From an uncultured Chlorobiaceae bacterium (GTDB taxonomy: Bacteria; Bacteroidota; Chlorobiia; Chlorobiales; Chlorobiaceae): DNA of 57,079 bases. Location of the stretch: contig CAJAIK010000016.1 of NCBI GenBank assembly GCA_903939765.1, forward strand, positions 1 through 57,079. The letters are read 5' to 3'. The notes beneath the pieces are model-generated. The model saw nothing but the letters and a program-made list of their open reading frames with translations. It ran no database searches and was not told the origin of the DNA. The stretch's first letter is position 1, and every line of letters begins with the position of its first letter. Positions 1-10,630 of this stretch are shown here, one piece after another. A program made the position numbers and the translations under genes.

Positions 1-27
1 GTTCGGCGAACTCAAACAACTCAGCAG

Positions 28-3000
28 GTCGCGCCCCCCGCGGGCGCGTGGATTGAAACTCCCGGCCCATATCTGCTTGGGTAGCTGGAGACAGTCGCGC
101 CCCCCGCGGGCGCGTGGATTGAAACACATCCTCCTGAACGATGAACCTCGCAACACGGCCGTCGCGCCCCCCGCGGGCGCGTGGATTGAAACTACAAGCT
201 CATAGACAAAGCTGCAGAAATAGGCGGTCGCGCCCCCCGCGGGCGCGTGGATTGAAACGCATTGAGCGACCAAGTCAATAAGATCGCCCCAGTCGCGCCC
301 CCCGCGGGCGCGTGGATTGAAACAGTTTGTGCCTGCAAAAGATCACGCTGAGCAGATAGTCGCGCCCCCCGCGGGCGCGTGGATTGAAACATTTTAACAG
401 ATACTCAATCGAAAGAAACTTAGGAGTCGCGCCCCCCGCGGGCGCGTGGATTGAAACGTCACACCTTTGAACTTCTCGAACGTGCGCATTCGTCGCGCCC
501 CCCGCGGGCGCGTGGATTGAAACACCTTCCGGGCAAAAACCGAACAGATTTATAAGGCAGTCGCGCCCCCCGCGGGCGCGTGGATTGAAACGCTGATCGT
601 CCGTGGCGCTGAATCAGATACACGAGTCGCGCCCCCCGCGGGCGCGTGGATTGAAACGGCAGTGCTCCGAAAAAGGTCCAATGATCCAGATGGTCGCGCC
701 CCCCGCGGGCGCGTGGATTGAAACCCGTTGACGGCCTCGCCCCTATAACGACAAGATTGTCGCGCCCCCCGCGGGCGCGTGGATTGAAACGCTGCTACTT
801 CACTTTTTGCCCGCAACTCAGCAGGTCGCGCCCCCCGCGGGCGCGTGGATTGAAACGCTCGTGCCGATGGGTCGTAATTAAAACCCTTCCGTCGCGCCCC
901 CCGCGGGCGCGTGGATTGAAACTCAAGAACTCCGGGTCAATCACGTAAGCCGGGGAAGTCGCGCCCCCCGCGGGCGCGTGGATTGAAACCCAATAACCTT
1001 ACCGTTAAACGCCTCCCACTTGCAGTCGCGCCCCCCGCAGGCGCGTGGATTGAAACATCGTCCAAATCATCATATGAGCAAGCTGAAGAAGGTCGCGCCC
1101 CCCGCGGGCGCGTGGATTGAAACACTCTGAGTGGTCGCTGTGTGACCCTGCATCGTGGGTCGCGCCCCCCGCGGGCGCGTGGATTGAAACTGGATCGTCT
1201 GCTCCAAAAGGAGAATCTGCAGCAGTCGCGCCCCCCGCGGGCGCGTGGATTGAAACTGCAAATTCTCGTCCCGGAAACACTCATTATATAGTCGCGCCCC
1301 CCGCAGGCGCGTGGATTGAAACGACAAGCTCGGCATCACCCAGCTCACCCCCTACCGGTCGCGCCCCCCGCGGGCGCGTGGATTGAAACTTGTAGCGCCA
1401 GGACTTCCCCGACTTCCTACCGAGGTCGCGCCCCCCGCGGGCGCGTGGATTGAAACCGATCATTTCGGAAACAAAGGTCTCGATAGCTCCGTCGCGCCCC
1501 CCGCGGGCGCGTGGATTGAAACGACTCCTCAATCAAGGACCCGCATGACTCGCAAGGTCGCGCCCCCTGCGGGCGCGTGGATTGAAACGCTTACCAGTGT
1601 CCCGATAGGTGCATCGATCAGCGCGTCGCGCCCCCCGCGGGCGCGTGGATTGAAACACGATATAGTGTATTTGCATCATCAAAGTACGCTGTCGCGCCCC
1701 CCGCGGGCGCGTGGATTGAAACCACTCACCGAACGCGACGTTGTCCTCGATGATGAGTCGCGCCCCCCGCGGGCGCGTGGATTGAAACAATCTGTTCGTG
1801 TTGCATGACTCACTTATCCCGGTCGTCGCGCCCCCCGCGGGCGCGTGGATTGAAACGAGTTTGATGTGGTTGAGAGGTAGCTTTGGTACGTCGCGCCCCC
1901 TGCGGGCGCGTGGATTGAAACGTTTTCCTCGTCCGCTGCCGGCGCGACAATCTCGGTCGCGCCCCCCGCGGGCGCGTGGATTGAAACAACCTGTGGAGGG
2001 CAATGGCCCGTTTAAGCAGCGGTCGCGCCCCCCGCAGGCGCGTGGATTGAAACTTAAAGAGAAAAGGTCGGTTGATGCAATCATAACTAGTCGCGCCCCC
2101 CGCGGGCGCGTGGATTGAAACGAGACATCGAGCCACGAATAGTCCACCTTCACAACGTCGCGCCCCCCGCGGGCGCGTGGATTGAAACTTCCGGAAGTTT
2201 TTTGTCTCGACAACTTCGACGTCGTCGCGCACCCCGCGGGCGCGTGGATTGAAACCCCCTGCAGGGCGTCGGTATAGGTGATCTGCAGGGTCGCGCCCCC
2301 CGCGGGCGCGTGGATTGAAACGGGGACAACATCGATAACGTCGTACCAGGTCCCTCCGTCGCGCCCCCTGCGGGCGCGTGGATTGAAACACTGAGATCGG
2401 TAAAAAGTTAAACCGAAAAAAAGATGTCGCGCCCCCCGCGGGCGCGTGGATTGAAACTAAGGTTATTAATATGCGGGTAATGGTGAGCAAGTAGTCGCGC
2501 CCCCCGCGGGCGCGTGGATTGAAACGAGATGCCAAGGACATGTGCTGCCTCTCGTGGGCTGTCGCGCCCCCCGCGGGCGCGTGGATTGAAACGTGCAGCG
2601 CTGGCACATCCGCCCCTCGTCGGTGTCGCGCCCCCCGCGGGCGCGTGGATTGAAACGTGCTGCATGACTCACCTATCCCGCCTCCAATGGTCGCGCCCCC
2701 CGCGGGCGCGTGGATTGAAACGGCCAGTCGCGACCGTGAGTTGAAATCAATCATAGTCGCGCCCCCCGCGGGCGCGTGGATTGAAACCTGTCGGTCAGGG
2801 AACTTGTAAACCATGCCGGGGTCGCGCCCCCCGCGGGCGCGTGGATTGAAACCTGACTTATAAAGTCAACATCCAGAAAACGAAAAGTCGCGCCCCCCGC
2901 GGGCGCGTGGATTGAAACGCACTCCTAACGGGCAACTCCGAACGCACCATAAAGTCGCGCCCCCCGCGGGCGCGTGGATTGAAACGGATCACGCCGCAAT

Positions 3001-4914
3001 CCGCCAATTGCAAAAGAGTGTCGCGCCCCCCGCGGGCGCGTGGATTGAAACATAATTGTTGCTCCAATTTACGGATTAGCAGGTTGTCGCGCCCCCCGCG
3101 GGCGCGTGGATTGAAACGTTCCCGCTTCTCAAATTCTCCGGCGGAGATGCTGTCGCGCCCCCCGCGGGCGCGTGGATTGAAACAGCTACATCAAACCAAA
3201 GTTCGAGATCCCGGAGAGTCGCGCCCCCCGCGGGCGCGTGGATTGAAACTTTCAATGCGGTGAGTATGGGTCAAAACACGGTAGGTCGCGCCCCCCGCGG
3301 GCGCGTGGATTGAAACTGATCGTCATGGACGTGCTGGCCGCAGCGGTTTAGTCGCGCCCCCCGCGGGCGCGTGGATTGAAACTGGTACTGCTGCGGAATA
3401 TCCCGGTAACAAACCAGGTCGCGCCCCCCGCGGGCGCGTGGATTGAAACTTGCTGGGCTTGGCATTCCGCTCGTCAAGCCGGAGGTCGCGCCCCCTGCGG
3501 GCGCGTGGATTGAAACGTCCCTAATCCACTCATTATATATGAGGTTATAGGGTCGCGCCCCCCGCGGGCGCGTGGATTGAAACTTCGCATACTGGACAAT
3601 CTCAGCATACGTCAGCGGTCGCGCCCCCCGCGGGCGCGTGGATTGAAACCATTGTGAGTCTGGTTTTTGGTGCACGAGTGAACGTCGCGCCCCCCGCGGG
3701 CGCGTGGATTGAAACAACTGGCCCAAAGTTATTGGCTGACCAAAAAACAGGTCGCGCCCCCCGCGGGCGCGTGGATTGAAACCGGAGTCTGTTGATGTGT
3801 TGTCGTCTGGCTCTTGGTCGCGCCCCCTGCGGGCGCGTGGATTGAAACTCCGCTTTATAAGCCTCTCTGTAAGCCGCACTCGTCGCGCCCCCTGCGGGCG
3901 CGTGGATTGAAACATACCAGTGTGCTCCATCTCGATCTCAGCGCTATGTCGCGCCCCCCGCGGGCGCGTGGATTGAAACTTTTTGGCTTTTGTCTTTGGT
4001 GGCAGTCTTGCTGAGGTCGCGCCCCCCGCGGGCGCGTGGATTGAAACAAAGCCCTCCCTCACTCCTGACCTGCTTAAAACGCGTCGCGCCCCCTGCGGGC
4101 GCGTGGATTGAAACACGTTTGATTCTGTAGATATTGCTGATGTCGTTATGTCGCGCCCCCCGCGGGCGCGTGGATTGAAACTGTCTTGCGCATCGATCCA
4201 AATGTACCATTTTCGTCGCGCCCCCCGCGGGCGCGTGGATTGAAACAGTAATGGCGCAGACCACTTTCTGAAAATGTGGGATGTCGCGCCCCCCGCGGGC
4301 GCGTGGATTGAAACTGCCGATCAATTTGCGCTTCTCAGTGCATTGATTGTCGCGCCCCCCGCAGGCGCGTGGATTGAAACAATAATTTTTGTTTCTTCTG
4401 TTTGGCACGCACCAGGTCGCGCCCCCCGCGGGCGCGTGGATTGAAACACAACCGCTCAGCAAGACTGCCACCAAAGATAACAACGTCGCGCCCCCCGCGG
4501 GCGCGTGGATTGAAACTGTTCTCGCCGGCCTGAACAGGGCGGCAACCGTGGTCGCGCCCCCCGCGGGCGCGTGGATTGAAACGCGGGCTTTATCTGTACC
4601 CTCTGAACCCCATCTGTCGCGCCCCCCGCGGGCGCGTGGATTGAAACTTTACCGCTGCAGCCTGCAATGCCAGAGCGTCACGTCGCGCCCCCTGCGGGCG
4701 CGTGGATTGAAACAAAGACTCGTGCAGCATCGGCTCTGGTGTGTACCGGTCGCGCCCCCCGCGGGCGCGTGGATTGAAACGGCGTTGCCGTGGCCTCAAA
4801 AAGGTCCGTCGGTCGTCGCGCCCCCCGCGGGCGCGTGGATTGAAACTCGTAAATCACGCCGGTCTTTCCGGGCTCACCGTGGGTCGCGCCCCCCGCGGGC
4901 GCGTGGATTGAAAC
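28..4914 (+). CRISPR. Type I-C-like CRISPR array, 74 repeats
   Basis: A 32-bp repeat beginning GTCGCGCCCC and ending GTGGATTGAAAC recurs 74 times every 65-69 bp, with 73 complete unique spacers of 32-37 nt. Bases 1-27 are the end of one more spacer, so the array continues off the left edge. The repeat holds a GC-rich inverted repeat (GCGCCC/GGGCGC), and the ATTGAAAC end would form the crRNA 5' handle. This fits type I-C repeats and gives + strand transcription with the leader to the left, outside the window. Thirteen repeats carry a single substitution in or beside the loop. Eight are C to T (1557, 1890, 2358, 3485, 3817, 3882, 4083, 4682), four are G to A (1025, 1291, 2022, 4349) and one is C to A (2224). 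The last repeat is intact. No cas gene lies in the window, so the subtype rests on the repeat alone. Confidence 0.98.
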
Positions 4915-4941
4915 TTGATAATTGGTTTTGCTGCCTTGGCA

Positions 4942-5808
4942 TCATATCCCTTTGGCAAGCTCGAACAACTGTTGTGTAATATCTTGCAGCGGCATCGCCT
5001 CTATATCAGGTGCAAGGCGGTAACGCTCTTTTCCAGGATAAACCACAATTTTTCGGGACGGGTTGAGATCGGCGCAGGCTGCATGGAATCCACGCTCCAG
5101 TTTTGGGGTCATGCTGCGCTTTATCTCAATAGCCCACAGATTTCCGTTGGGCATTGTGAGCAGCAAGTCAATCTCTGCGCCTCCTGCGCTCCGATAAAAA
5201 GAACCCTGAACATCATCAGTAGCAGCCACGAGGATGTTTTCGATAACAAAACACTCCCAGCTTTGCCCTATAACGGGGTGCGAAAGAAGGCTCTCTTTAT
5301 CGGGAATGGAGAGCAAAGCGTGTAAAAGTCCGCTGTCACGCACAAAGACTTTTGGTGACTTGACCAAACGCTTGCCAATATTGCTGTGCCATGGAGCCAG
5401 ACGGCGAACAAGCAATAAATCGACCAGCAAGTCGATATAGCCGTTAATGGTTTTGACATCGACACCAAGATTTCGGGCAAACTGGGCGCTATTGAGCAGT
5501 CCACCCTGTTGCCAGGCGAGCATGACCCAGAATCTCCGTAACGTTGCAGCGGCAATGCGCGGGCCAAACTGGGAGATATCGCGTTCGAGGTAAGTGCGAA
5601 TAAAATTCTTTCACCACTGAAAACTCCCGGAAGAGGTTTCGGCAAGCAGGTCAAGGGATGCTGAGCCAAGCAGCAGGTATTGCCCGTTTTTACGGCCTGC
5701 ACGGCGTGCACTGTCGATAAAACCTCGAAGAAGGGGGAAAAGAGCGGGAAGACGATGCACCTCATCAAGAATCACAAGCTGATCTTGATGGTCAGAGAGA
5801 TAAAGTTC
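4942..5808 (-). pseudogene. Decayed AAA-family ATPase with DUF4143 domain
   Basis: This is the remnant of a predicted ATPase of the AAA_14/DUF4143 family. The 3' part (from 5523) reads as an intact 193-residue DUF4143-like C-terminus with a PD-(D/E)XK-like EIDLLL...AIEIK segment. Upstream in the same frame, 5808-5614 encodes a Walker B segment (VILDEVHRLP) and a GSASLDLL sensor-like stretch. A TGA at 5613-5611 then interrupts a segment that continues as FIRTYLERDI; a CGA arginine codon to TGA change is plausible. Compared with the family, the roughly 60 residues normally between the sensor stretch and FIRTYLERDI are missing, and the N-terminus with Walker A is absent because a stop lies just upstream of 5808. 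The gene is therefore truncated at the 5' end, internally deleted and nonsense-mutated. It ends 27 bp from the last CRISPR repeat. Confidence 0.8.
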
Positions 5809-6141
5809 TGAGAATCATCCGATCAATTATGGATATTAATTCCATGATTTGCATGGTTAAAGAAAAAGCATACGTTTTTTTCCAGACATGCAATACGAGA
5901 TTAATTGCTTTTCGGAAACTATAGTGAACCCCGATTTTCAGACAGCGGTTTATGATGCTTTGCTGCGTATTTGTTGTTCAAGCAAGGGTGCGACTGTTCG
6001 ATTCACGGTGGTTGCCTGATTGACTCTGTTTTTTCTGCTCCAGTTTTTTGGGAAGGGCCTTGATAATGCAGGGAGGATTATGTAATGTAGCATGTTGCCG
6101 ATTGCGGCTTTCTTTGCTCCTTGTATTCAAAACGACAGGTT
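5809..6141. other. Non-coding gap, nothing recognised
   Basis: About 330 bp between the ATPase remnant and the next gene hold no convincing ORF, RNA or repeat. The ATPase 5' end, including its Walker A, is not found here in any frame. The gap probably marks the deletion point of that gene plus the promoter region of the next one. Confidence 0.5.
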
Positions 6142-6417
6142 ATGCATCATTTTTATTCCTGGTATTGGTCTGATTCCTCACCGGTGGTATCCATTCTGGT
6201 CATGGTATTGTTGTGGGCAGCGTATTTTATTCCATCCGTTGTGGCTTTTTTGCGAGCACATCACAGCAAAGTGGCGATCCTTACCCTCAATATCCTTCTC
6301 GGATGGAGCGGTATTGGCTGGATCGTTGCTCTGGTATGGGCGCTGGCTTGGCCCGGCCACGATTCCAGGCATGACCGGACGGAGAAAAATATTCAACAAA
6401 CACCTGATCTCCCGTAA
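6142..6417 (+). CDS. Superinfection-immunity family small membrane protein
   Basis: A 91-residue protein with two predicted membrane segments: about residues 15-35 (VSILVMVLLWAAYFIPSVVA) and 45-72. The second holds the motif LNILLGWSGIGWIVALVWAL, typical of the superinfection immunity family named after the phage T4 Imm protein (Pfam PF14373). T4 Imm blocks DNA entry of superinfecting phage; bacterial homologues are common and mostly uncharacterised. I chose the ATG at 6142, seven codons inside a possible TTG start at 6121, because family members begin shortly before the first membrane segment. The hydrophilic tail after the second segment is basic and acidic. It is close upstream of a hypothetical gene on the same strand. 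The family call is good, but a role in phage exclusion is only inferred. Confidence 0.7.
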   Translation: MHHFYSWYWSDSSPVVSILVMVLLWAAYFIPSVVAFLRAHHSKVAILTLNILLGWSGIGWIVALVWALAWPGHDSRHDRTEKNIQQTPDLP

Positions 6418-6453
6418 AGATCACCTTTCGGAAGTAAAAAAAATTAGTAAAGC

Positions 6454-6768
6454 ATGAACAGACAACTACAAAGCATTATTGACCAGATTGAGGCTAAACA
6501 GTACAAAGAGGCTTATGAGGCCCTGAAGGTGATGAGAAAAGACCCGACACTTTCAGAGGAAATTTTGGAAGTTGCGGAAATTGCGAGCATTGAAATTGGA
6601 GTGACTGAAAAGCGCCGGCAGTTGGAACCGAATGGTGGTTTTTATGCAAAAAGCGCTGTATTGAGGCTGCGGAAAGCGTCAGGCGATCCTGATGCGGAGG
6701 AACGACTGAGAGAGTTAAAGGAGCAGATGAACCTTGCTATAGATGCGCAGGTCAATAGCAGAAACTGA
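6454..6768 (+). CDS. Hypothetical protein, helical, 104 aa
   Basis: I do not recognise a named family. The protein is hydrophilic and probably all alpha-helical. The N-terminus (QLQSIIDQIEAKQYKEAYEAL) resembles a TPR-like helical pair, and the C-terminus (residues 78-98) is charged and coiled-coil prone. There is no signal peptide or membrane segment. It starts 36 bp after the superinfection-immunity-like gene on the same strand, so the two may be co-transcribed. Codon use looks like that of the surrounding chromosome. Confidence 0.65.
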   Translation: MNRQLQSIIDQIEAKQYKEAYEALKVMRKDPTLSEEILEVAEIASIEIGVTEKRRQLEPNGGFYAKSAVLRLRKASGDPDAEERLRELKEQMNLAIDAQVNSRN

Positions 6769-6787
6769 GGGCATCATCATTCTTTAA

Positions 6788-6828
6788 CAGGGTAACAGCA
6801 ATGCCGTTATGCGCTGCTCTGTTACCTG
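6788..6828. terminator. Hairpin between convergent genes
   Basis: CAGGGTAACAG (6788-6798) pairs with CTGTTACCTG (6819-6828) with one bulged G. Inner bases add further pairing. It lies between two converging genes and may terminate in both directions, although only a short T run (TTTT) follows on the + strand. Confidence 0.4.
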
Positions 6829-6853
6829 ACTTTTCTGCAACGGCTCCATTTGT

Positions 6854-7183
6854 TTACCTCCCCCCCGAAAACACTTTCAGCCCGATAACACCACTGATGA
6901 TCAGCAGCAGGCAGAGAATCCGCGCCAGGTCACGTGGTTCATCGAACAAAATCATGCCGAACATGGCCACCCCGACAGCGCCAATGCCTGTCCAGACGGT
7001 GTAGGCGGTACCAACCGGTATGGTTTTCATGGCAAGTGAGAGGAGCCAGAAACTTGCAATCATGGCTGTCGCCGTCAGAAGCGATGGTATGGGGCGAGTA
7101 AAGCCCTCGGTGTATTTGATACCGAGAGCCCAGCCGCACTCCAGGCAACCGGCAATGACAAGGCAGACCCAGGAAATCGTCAT
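6854..7183 (-). CDS. gdx: SMR-family guanidinium exporter (SugE/Gdx type)
   Basis: A 109-residue small multidrug resistance transporter with four predicted membrane helices. The conserved membrane-embedded glutamate is Glu15 in GCLECGW, and the next loop has the [12 protein letters not shown] pattern typical of the SugE/Gdx subgroup rather than EmrE. Gdx proteins exchange guanidinium for protons as antiparallel dimers; some relatives export quaternary ammonium compounds. The start codon is only 6 bp after the stop of the oxidoreductase gene, so the two are probably one transcript. There is no room for a guanidine riboswitch directly ahead of it. The family is clear; the substrate is inferred from subgroup motifs. 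Confidence 0.9.
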   Translation of the reverse strand: MTISWVCLVIAGCLECGWALGIKYTEGFTRPIPSLLTATAMIASFWLLSLAMKTIPVGTAYTVWTGIGAVGVAMFGMILFDEPRDLARILCLLLIISGVIGLKVFSGGR

Positions 7184-7189
7184 CCGGTG

Positions 7190-8323
7190 CTAAATTTTAA
7201 CCCAGCGTTGAAGTTTGTGGGATTTTCGGGCAGCCTGCATCACTTTCTGGATCATGAGACCGTCAGGAAAGCCGGCGGCATGATCCAGCCTCTTCTCCTT
7301 GTTTTTGAGCGCTTTGACAATGCGGTGAGCCAAAAAGGCAAAGCCGACGGCAAAAATACCATGAACGGCGAGGGATGACTGGCGGATTTTTTCCTGCAGG
7401 ACGAGCTCATCCCACGAAAGCATCGGTTCAACCTGTTTCCAGCGGGGAGCATCAATGAGGCTGCGCCCCACTTGCGCTTCGTCATTTGCAACCTCCCACA
7501 ACCGTCCTGCCCCATCGAGCCTGATAGTTTTGAGGCTGCCGACCACTTCAAACGAAAACCAGGTGTAGGCGCCAACGGTAGTAACGTGCATCAGGGAAGA
7601 GTTTCCAAGGGCAACTGATGAGGGGCCGAACTTCATCATCATGGCAAAATGGTCATCCGAGGTGACACGGCACGCCTTGCCCGACTTGTCGGGGCGAGAG
7701 GGAATACTGATTCCAAGGTTGCAGGATACCTGCGAAATTTCGCCAATAAGGAAGCGATTCAGGTCAATCAGATGGGAACCGATGGCGCCGAGAGCTCCTC
7801 CCCCTTTTTCGGCGTCACACCACCATGACCAGGGCATGTCGGGTCGGTTGCGGGTAGCAAGGTTCACAACAGCACGCACTTCGTACACTTTGCCAATCTC
7901 TCCGCCATCAATCATCTGTTTCATGCAGCGGACCGCCGGATGAAAGCGGAGCTGATGGTCGATAAGGGCAAAACCGGGAGCCGATGCGGCAACGTCCACC
8001 ATGTCGGCCGCATCAGCAAAATTAAGCGCAAAGGGTTTTTCGCAGAGTACACTTTTGCCGCACTGGAGGACTCCGTTCACCATCTCCCTGTGCAGCCAGG
8101 TCGGCGTGGTGACGCAGACCAGGTCAAGGTCGCACTGCAGCATGTCGCGCCAGTCAGCGAAGCCCTTCTCGATGCCAAACATCTTCATGAACTTCTGGCG
8201 ATGCAGTTCGGTGGGGCTTGCCACGGCGACAAGCTCCACATCCTCCATCATTGAAAAGGCCGGGGCCTGCGCAATTCTCGACCAGCCACTTCCGATAAAT
8301 CCTATTTTTATTTTTTTCGTCAT
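7190..8323 (-). CDS. Gfo/Idh/MocA-family oxidoreductase
   Basis: A 377-residue NAD(P)-dependent dehydrogenase. An N-terminal Rossmann fold starts at residue 4 ([15 protein letters not shown]), and the family signature CEKPFAL is near residue 95. The C-terminal alpha/beta domain carries the likely substrate-site His in a [10 protein letters not shown] segment. The family oxidises or reduces sugars, inositols and similar compounds; this sequence does not let me name the substrate. The gene is followed after 6 bp by the SMR transporter gene and preceded by the hemN terminator, so it probably has its own promoter in 8324-8389. Confidence 0.85.
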   Translation of the reverse strand: MTKKIKIGFIGSGWSRIAQAPAFSMMEDVELVAVASPTELHRQKFMKMFGIEKGFADWRDMLQCDLDLVCVTTPTWLHREMVNGVLQCGKSVLCEKPFALNFADAADMVDVAASAPGFALIDHQLRFHPAVRCMKQMIDGGEIGKVYEVRAVVNLATRNRPDMPWSWWCDAEKGGGALGAIGSHLIDLNRFLIGEISQVSCNLGISIPSRPDKSGKACRVTSDDHFAMMMKFGPSSVALGNSSLMHVTTVGAYTWFSFEVVGSLKTIRLDGAGRLWEVANDEAQVGRSLIDAPRWKQVEPMLSWDELVLQEKIRQSSLAVHGIFAVGFAFLAHRIVKALKNKEKRLDHAAGFPDGLMIQKVMQAARKSHKLQRWVKI

Positions 8324-8332
8324 AATTTTTCA

Positions 8333-8362
8333 CAAAAAAAAGGGTGACCGAAATCACCCTTT
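8333..8362 (-). terminator. Rho-independent terminator of hemN
   Basis: AAAGGGTGA (8339-8347) and TCACCCTTT (8354-8362) form a 9-bp stem with a 6-nt loop. On the minus strand the stem is followed by a run of T (8333-8341). It sits 28 bp after the hemN stop codon. Confidence 0.85.
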
Positions 8363-8389
8363 GTAAGATTGCAACTGAAGTCAAATCAT

Positions 8390-9808
8390 TCAACCCAGTT
8401 GTTGGGCTTTTGCAAGTCGGGCTTTCTCAATATAGGTCTTCTGGATATCTCGCGAAACGTTGTATGCTTTTGAGAGGCTGTCGGAGCTCCAGAGCCTTGC
8501 GTCGAAGGCCATACAGATATTGCGCAGAAACGGAATACCAGCCTCGGTTACCCTGACGCTCTTGTCGCCCAGAACAACGATGCCGTCGTTCTGCATGTCT
8601 TCGAGGCGGTAGAGGGCTATGTCAAGTTCATCGGTGTAGAGCTTGGGATCTTCCCATGAGGTCTCCTGCTTGCACATCAGGTTGAGGATGTGGCGGCGGA
8701 GTACCAGATCTTCGTCGGTCAGCAAGTGGCCGCGGTGGAGCGGAAAGCGCCCTTCGTTGACGGCCTTTATATAGGATTCATCGTCGCGCTCGTTTTGTGC
8801 GAAAGCGTACCAGGTGTCGCTGATGGAGGATGAGCCGATCGCCAGCATCATCTGTGTGGTATTTTCGGTATAACCCATGAAGTTACGGTGCAGTGTGCCG
8901 TTTTTCGCGGCAATGTAGAGTGCGTCCCCTTCAATGGCGAAATGGTCCATGCCGATTTCGTGGTAGCCGATGGACTCAAGCATGGCGCTTCCTTTGTCGT
9001 AGAGTTCCTGCTTGACATCGCCGACAGGCAAGTCTTCCTCCTTGAACTTCCGCTGCCCTTCGTACATGTGCGGGTTGTGACCGTAAGCATAGAATGCAAG
9101 GCGGTCAGGTTTCAGCTCCATCACCTTCTGGATGGTGTCGGTAATGGTGGCCATCGTCTGCTTGGGCAGGCCGTAGACCAGGTCAAAATTGATTGAGGTA
9201 AAGCCGATTTCGCGAGCCAGGTCAACCTTTTCCTTGACCAGTTCGAATGACTGGAGACGGTTGATCTCCTGCTGCACAATCGGGTCAAAATCCTGTATGC
9301 CAAAACTCATACGGCGAAAACCGACACTGTAGAGCGCTTCGAGGTGCTCTTTTGAGGTTGACTTGGGATTGGTCTCAAAGCTGAACATGTAATTGTCCAT
9401 CTTGTTGACATCCTTGCAGATACCATCTATGAGCCTGACAAGATTTTCAGGGCTGAAGAAGGTTGGGGTGCCGCCGCCGATGTGCAGCTCCTTGACGTTA
9501 AGGCGACCGGGGAAAACATCAATATACATCTGCCACTCTTTGAGCAGTGCCTCAAGATAGGGGGTCTCGTAGGAGTGATCCTGGGTACGGTGAGCGTTGC
9601 AACCACAGAAGTAACAGTGGTTCTCACAGTAGGGAATGTGAATGTACAGGCTGATTCCGGTGGTCTCGTTGCTGTCGTTAAAACCCTTCACCATAGCCTC
9701 TTTCCACTCCTCCTGGGTAACGCCATCGGTGCTCCATGAGGGAATGGTGGGGTAACTGGTGTAACGGGGGCCGGGATTGCTGTACTTTACTGCGAGATTA
9801 GTTGCCAT
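8390..9808 (-). CDS. hemN: Oxygen-independent coproporphyrinogen III oxidase
   Basis: A radical SAM enzyme that converts coproporphyrinogen III to protoporphyrinogen IX without oxygen, as expected in a strict anaerobe making heme and bacteriochlorophylls. Near residue 55 the [16 protein letters not shown] segment gives the CxxxCxxC cluster ligands plus the extra cysteine typical of true HemN. GGGTPTF follows as a SAM-binding motif, and the C-terminal HemN domain is complete. Length (472 residues from the chosen start) is usual for HemN and longer than HemW-type relatives. I chose the ATG at 9808, preceded by GAGGA with 8-nt spacing, over a TTG six codons upstream. A strong terminator follows. 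Confidence 0.95.
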   Translation of the reverse strand: MATNLAVKYSNPGPRYTSYPTIPSWSTDGVTQEEWKEAMVKGFNDSNETTGISLYIHIPYCENHCYFCGCNAHRTQDHSYETPYLEALLKEWQMYIDVFPGRLNVKELHIGGGTPTFFSPENLVRLIDGICKDVNKMDNYMFSFETNPKSTSKEHLEALYSVGFRRMSFGIQDFDPIVQQEINRLQSFELVKEKVDLAREIGFTSINFDLVYGLPKQTMATITDTIQKVMELKPDRLAFYAYGHNPHMYEGQRKFKEEDLPVGDVKQELYDKGSAMLESIGYHEIGMDHFAIEGDALYIAAKNGTLHRNFMGYTENTTQMMLAIGSSSISDTWYAFAQNERDDESYIKAVNEGRFPLHRGHLLTDEDLVLRRHILNLMCKQETSWEDPKLYTDELDIALYRLEDMQNDGIVVLGDKSVRVTEAGIPFLRNICMAFDARLWSSDSLSKAYNVSRDIQKTYIEKARLAKAQQLG

Positions 9809-10102
9809 TGTTATCTTCCTCAACAAGGATTATTTTTTTAAATTAGCTCTCGTGAAAATACATAAAACTCGGCAATTTCATAAATCGTTATACCATAAAC
9901 TGCCTGTGAAATCGCTCTTATCCAAGGCTTGCACGTTTGCACTACAGATAGGAGGCCACCGTAGGGATTTTTATCAAGACCGACATCCTCACCGTTTGAC
10001 CCTGAACGAACGACTCGAACAATCGAAACCCGTAATTCCGCTCCTGAAGAGCTTGTATTCTCAAATCACCTGTTGACAAATTATATTTAAAAGTGCCTTT
10101 TT
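9809..10102. other. Divergent intergenic region hemN/purE
   Basis: About 294 bp separate the divergent hemN and purE genes, so both promoters must lie here. A TTGACA is visible at 10073-10078, but its spacing to the purE start (10103) would leave almost no leader. I see no convincing riboswitch or small gene. Confidence 0.4.
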
Positions 10103-10630
10103 ATGAAACAAAAAACAGACGCTGACAAGATACCGGTTGTCGGCATCATCATGGGTTCCGATTCAGATTTCGACATCATGAAGGAGGCCGCAGAGGCTCT
10201 TGATGATTTCGGTATTGCATCGGAGATCTCCGTTATATCAGCACACCGGACACCGCATGACCTCGAAGCCTATGCCACGTCAGCCATTGAGCGCGGCTTG
10301 AAGGTCATTATCGCCGGAGCAGGCGGAGCGGCGCATCTGCCGGGTGTTACTGCTGCCATGACGGTTCTGCCGGTTATCGGCGTGCCGATTTTCAGCAAAA
10401 AACTCAACGGTCAGGACTCGCTCTACTCCATCGTGCAGATGCCCGCCGGGATTCCTGTGGCGACCGTTGGTATTGATAATGCCCGGAATGCCGCCCTGCT
10501 TGCCGTACAGATTCTTGCACTCTCTGACGAGGCGCTGATGGCGGCCCTCGTTGAGTTCCGCAAAAAACTTGCCGATGCTTCCCGGCAGAAAACTGCCAAA
10601 ATCCGCGAAAAGCTCCATGCAAAAAGCTGA
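10103..10630 (+). CDS. purE: N5-carboxyaminoimidazole ribonucleotide mutase
   Basis: PurE, 175 residues, rearranges N5-CAIR to CAIR in purine biosynthesis. The diagnostic motifs are present: GSDSDF (residues 19-24), SAHRTP (about 47-52) and [10 protein letters not shown] (about 74-83), which build the active site of the octameric class I enzyme. The basic C-terminal tail is slightly extended. Its end overlaps the start of the cupin-type gene by 14 bp, so the two are translationally coupled. purK is not in the window. Confidence 0.95.
   Translation: MKQKTDADKIPVVGIIMGSDSDFDIMKEAAEALDDFGIASEISVISAHRTPHDLEAYATSAIERGLKVIIAGAGGAAHLPGVTAAMTVLPVIGVPIFSKKLNGQDSLYSIVQMPAGIPVATVGIDNARNAALLAVQILALSDEALMAALVEFRKKLADASRQKTAKIREKLHAKS

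Noticed and set aside
1-824. CAACTCAGCAG at the end of both the partial first spacer and the spacer at 791-824
   Set aside because: 11 nt only, and the rest of the spacers differ; not enough to call a shared target.
1257-3551. Shared CACTCATTATATA between spacers at 1257-1290 and 3517-3551
   Set aside because: Only 13 nt, AT-rich and at different offsets; chance is likely among 73 spacers.
192-4983. Many open frames on both strands inside the CRISPR array
   Set aside because: They are translations of the repeat (recurring FQSTRPRGAR, VAPPAGAWIET and SRPPRARGLK peptides) and have no coding signal of their own.
5268-5768. 166-residue minus-strand ORF as a separate gene
   Set aside because: It overlaps the decayed ATPase in another frame and has no coherent protein features.
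9809-10102. Riboswitch or small RNA between hemN and purE
   Set aside because: No recognisable aptamer core or terminator; a region this size is normal for divergent promoters.
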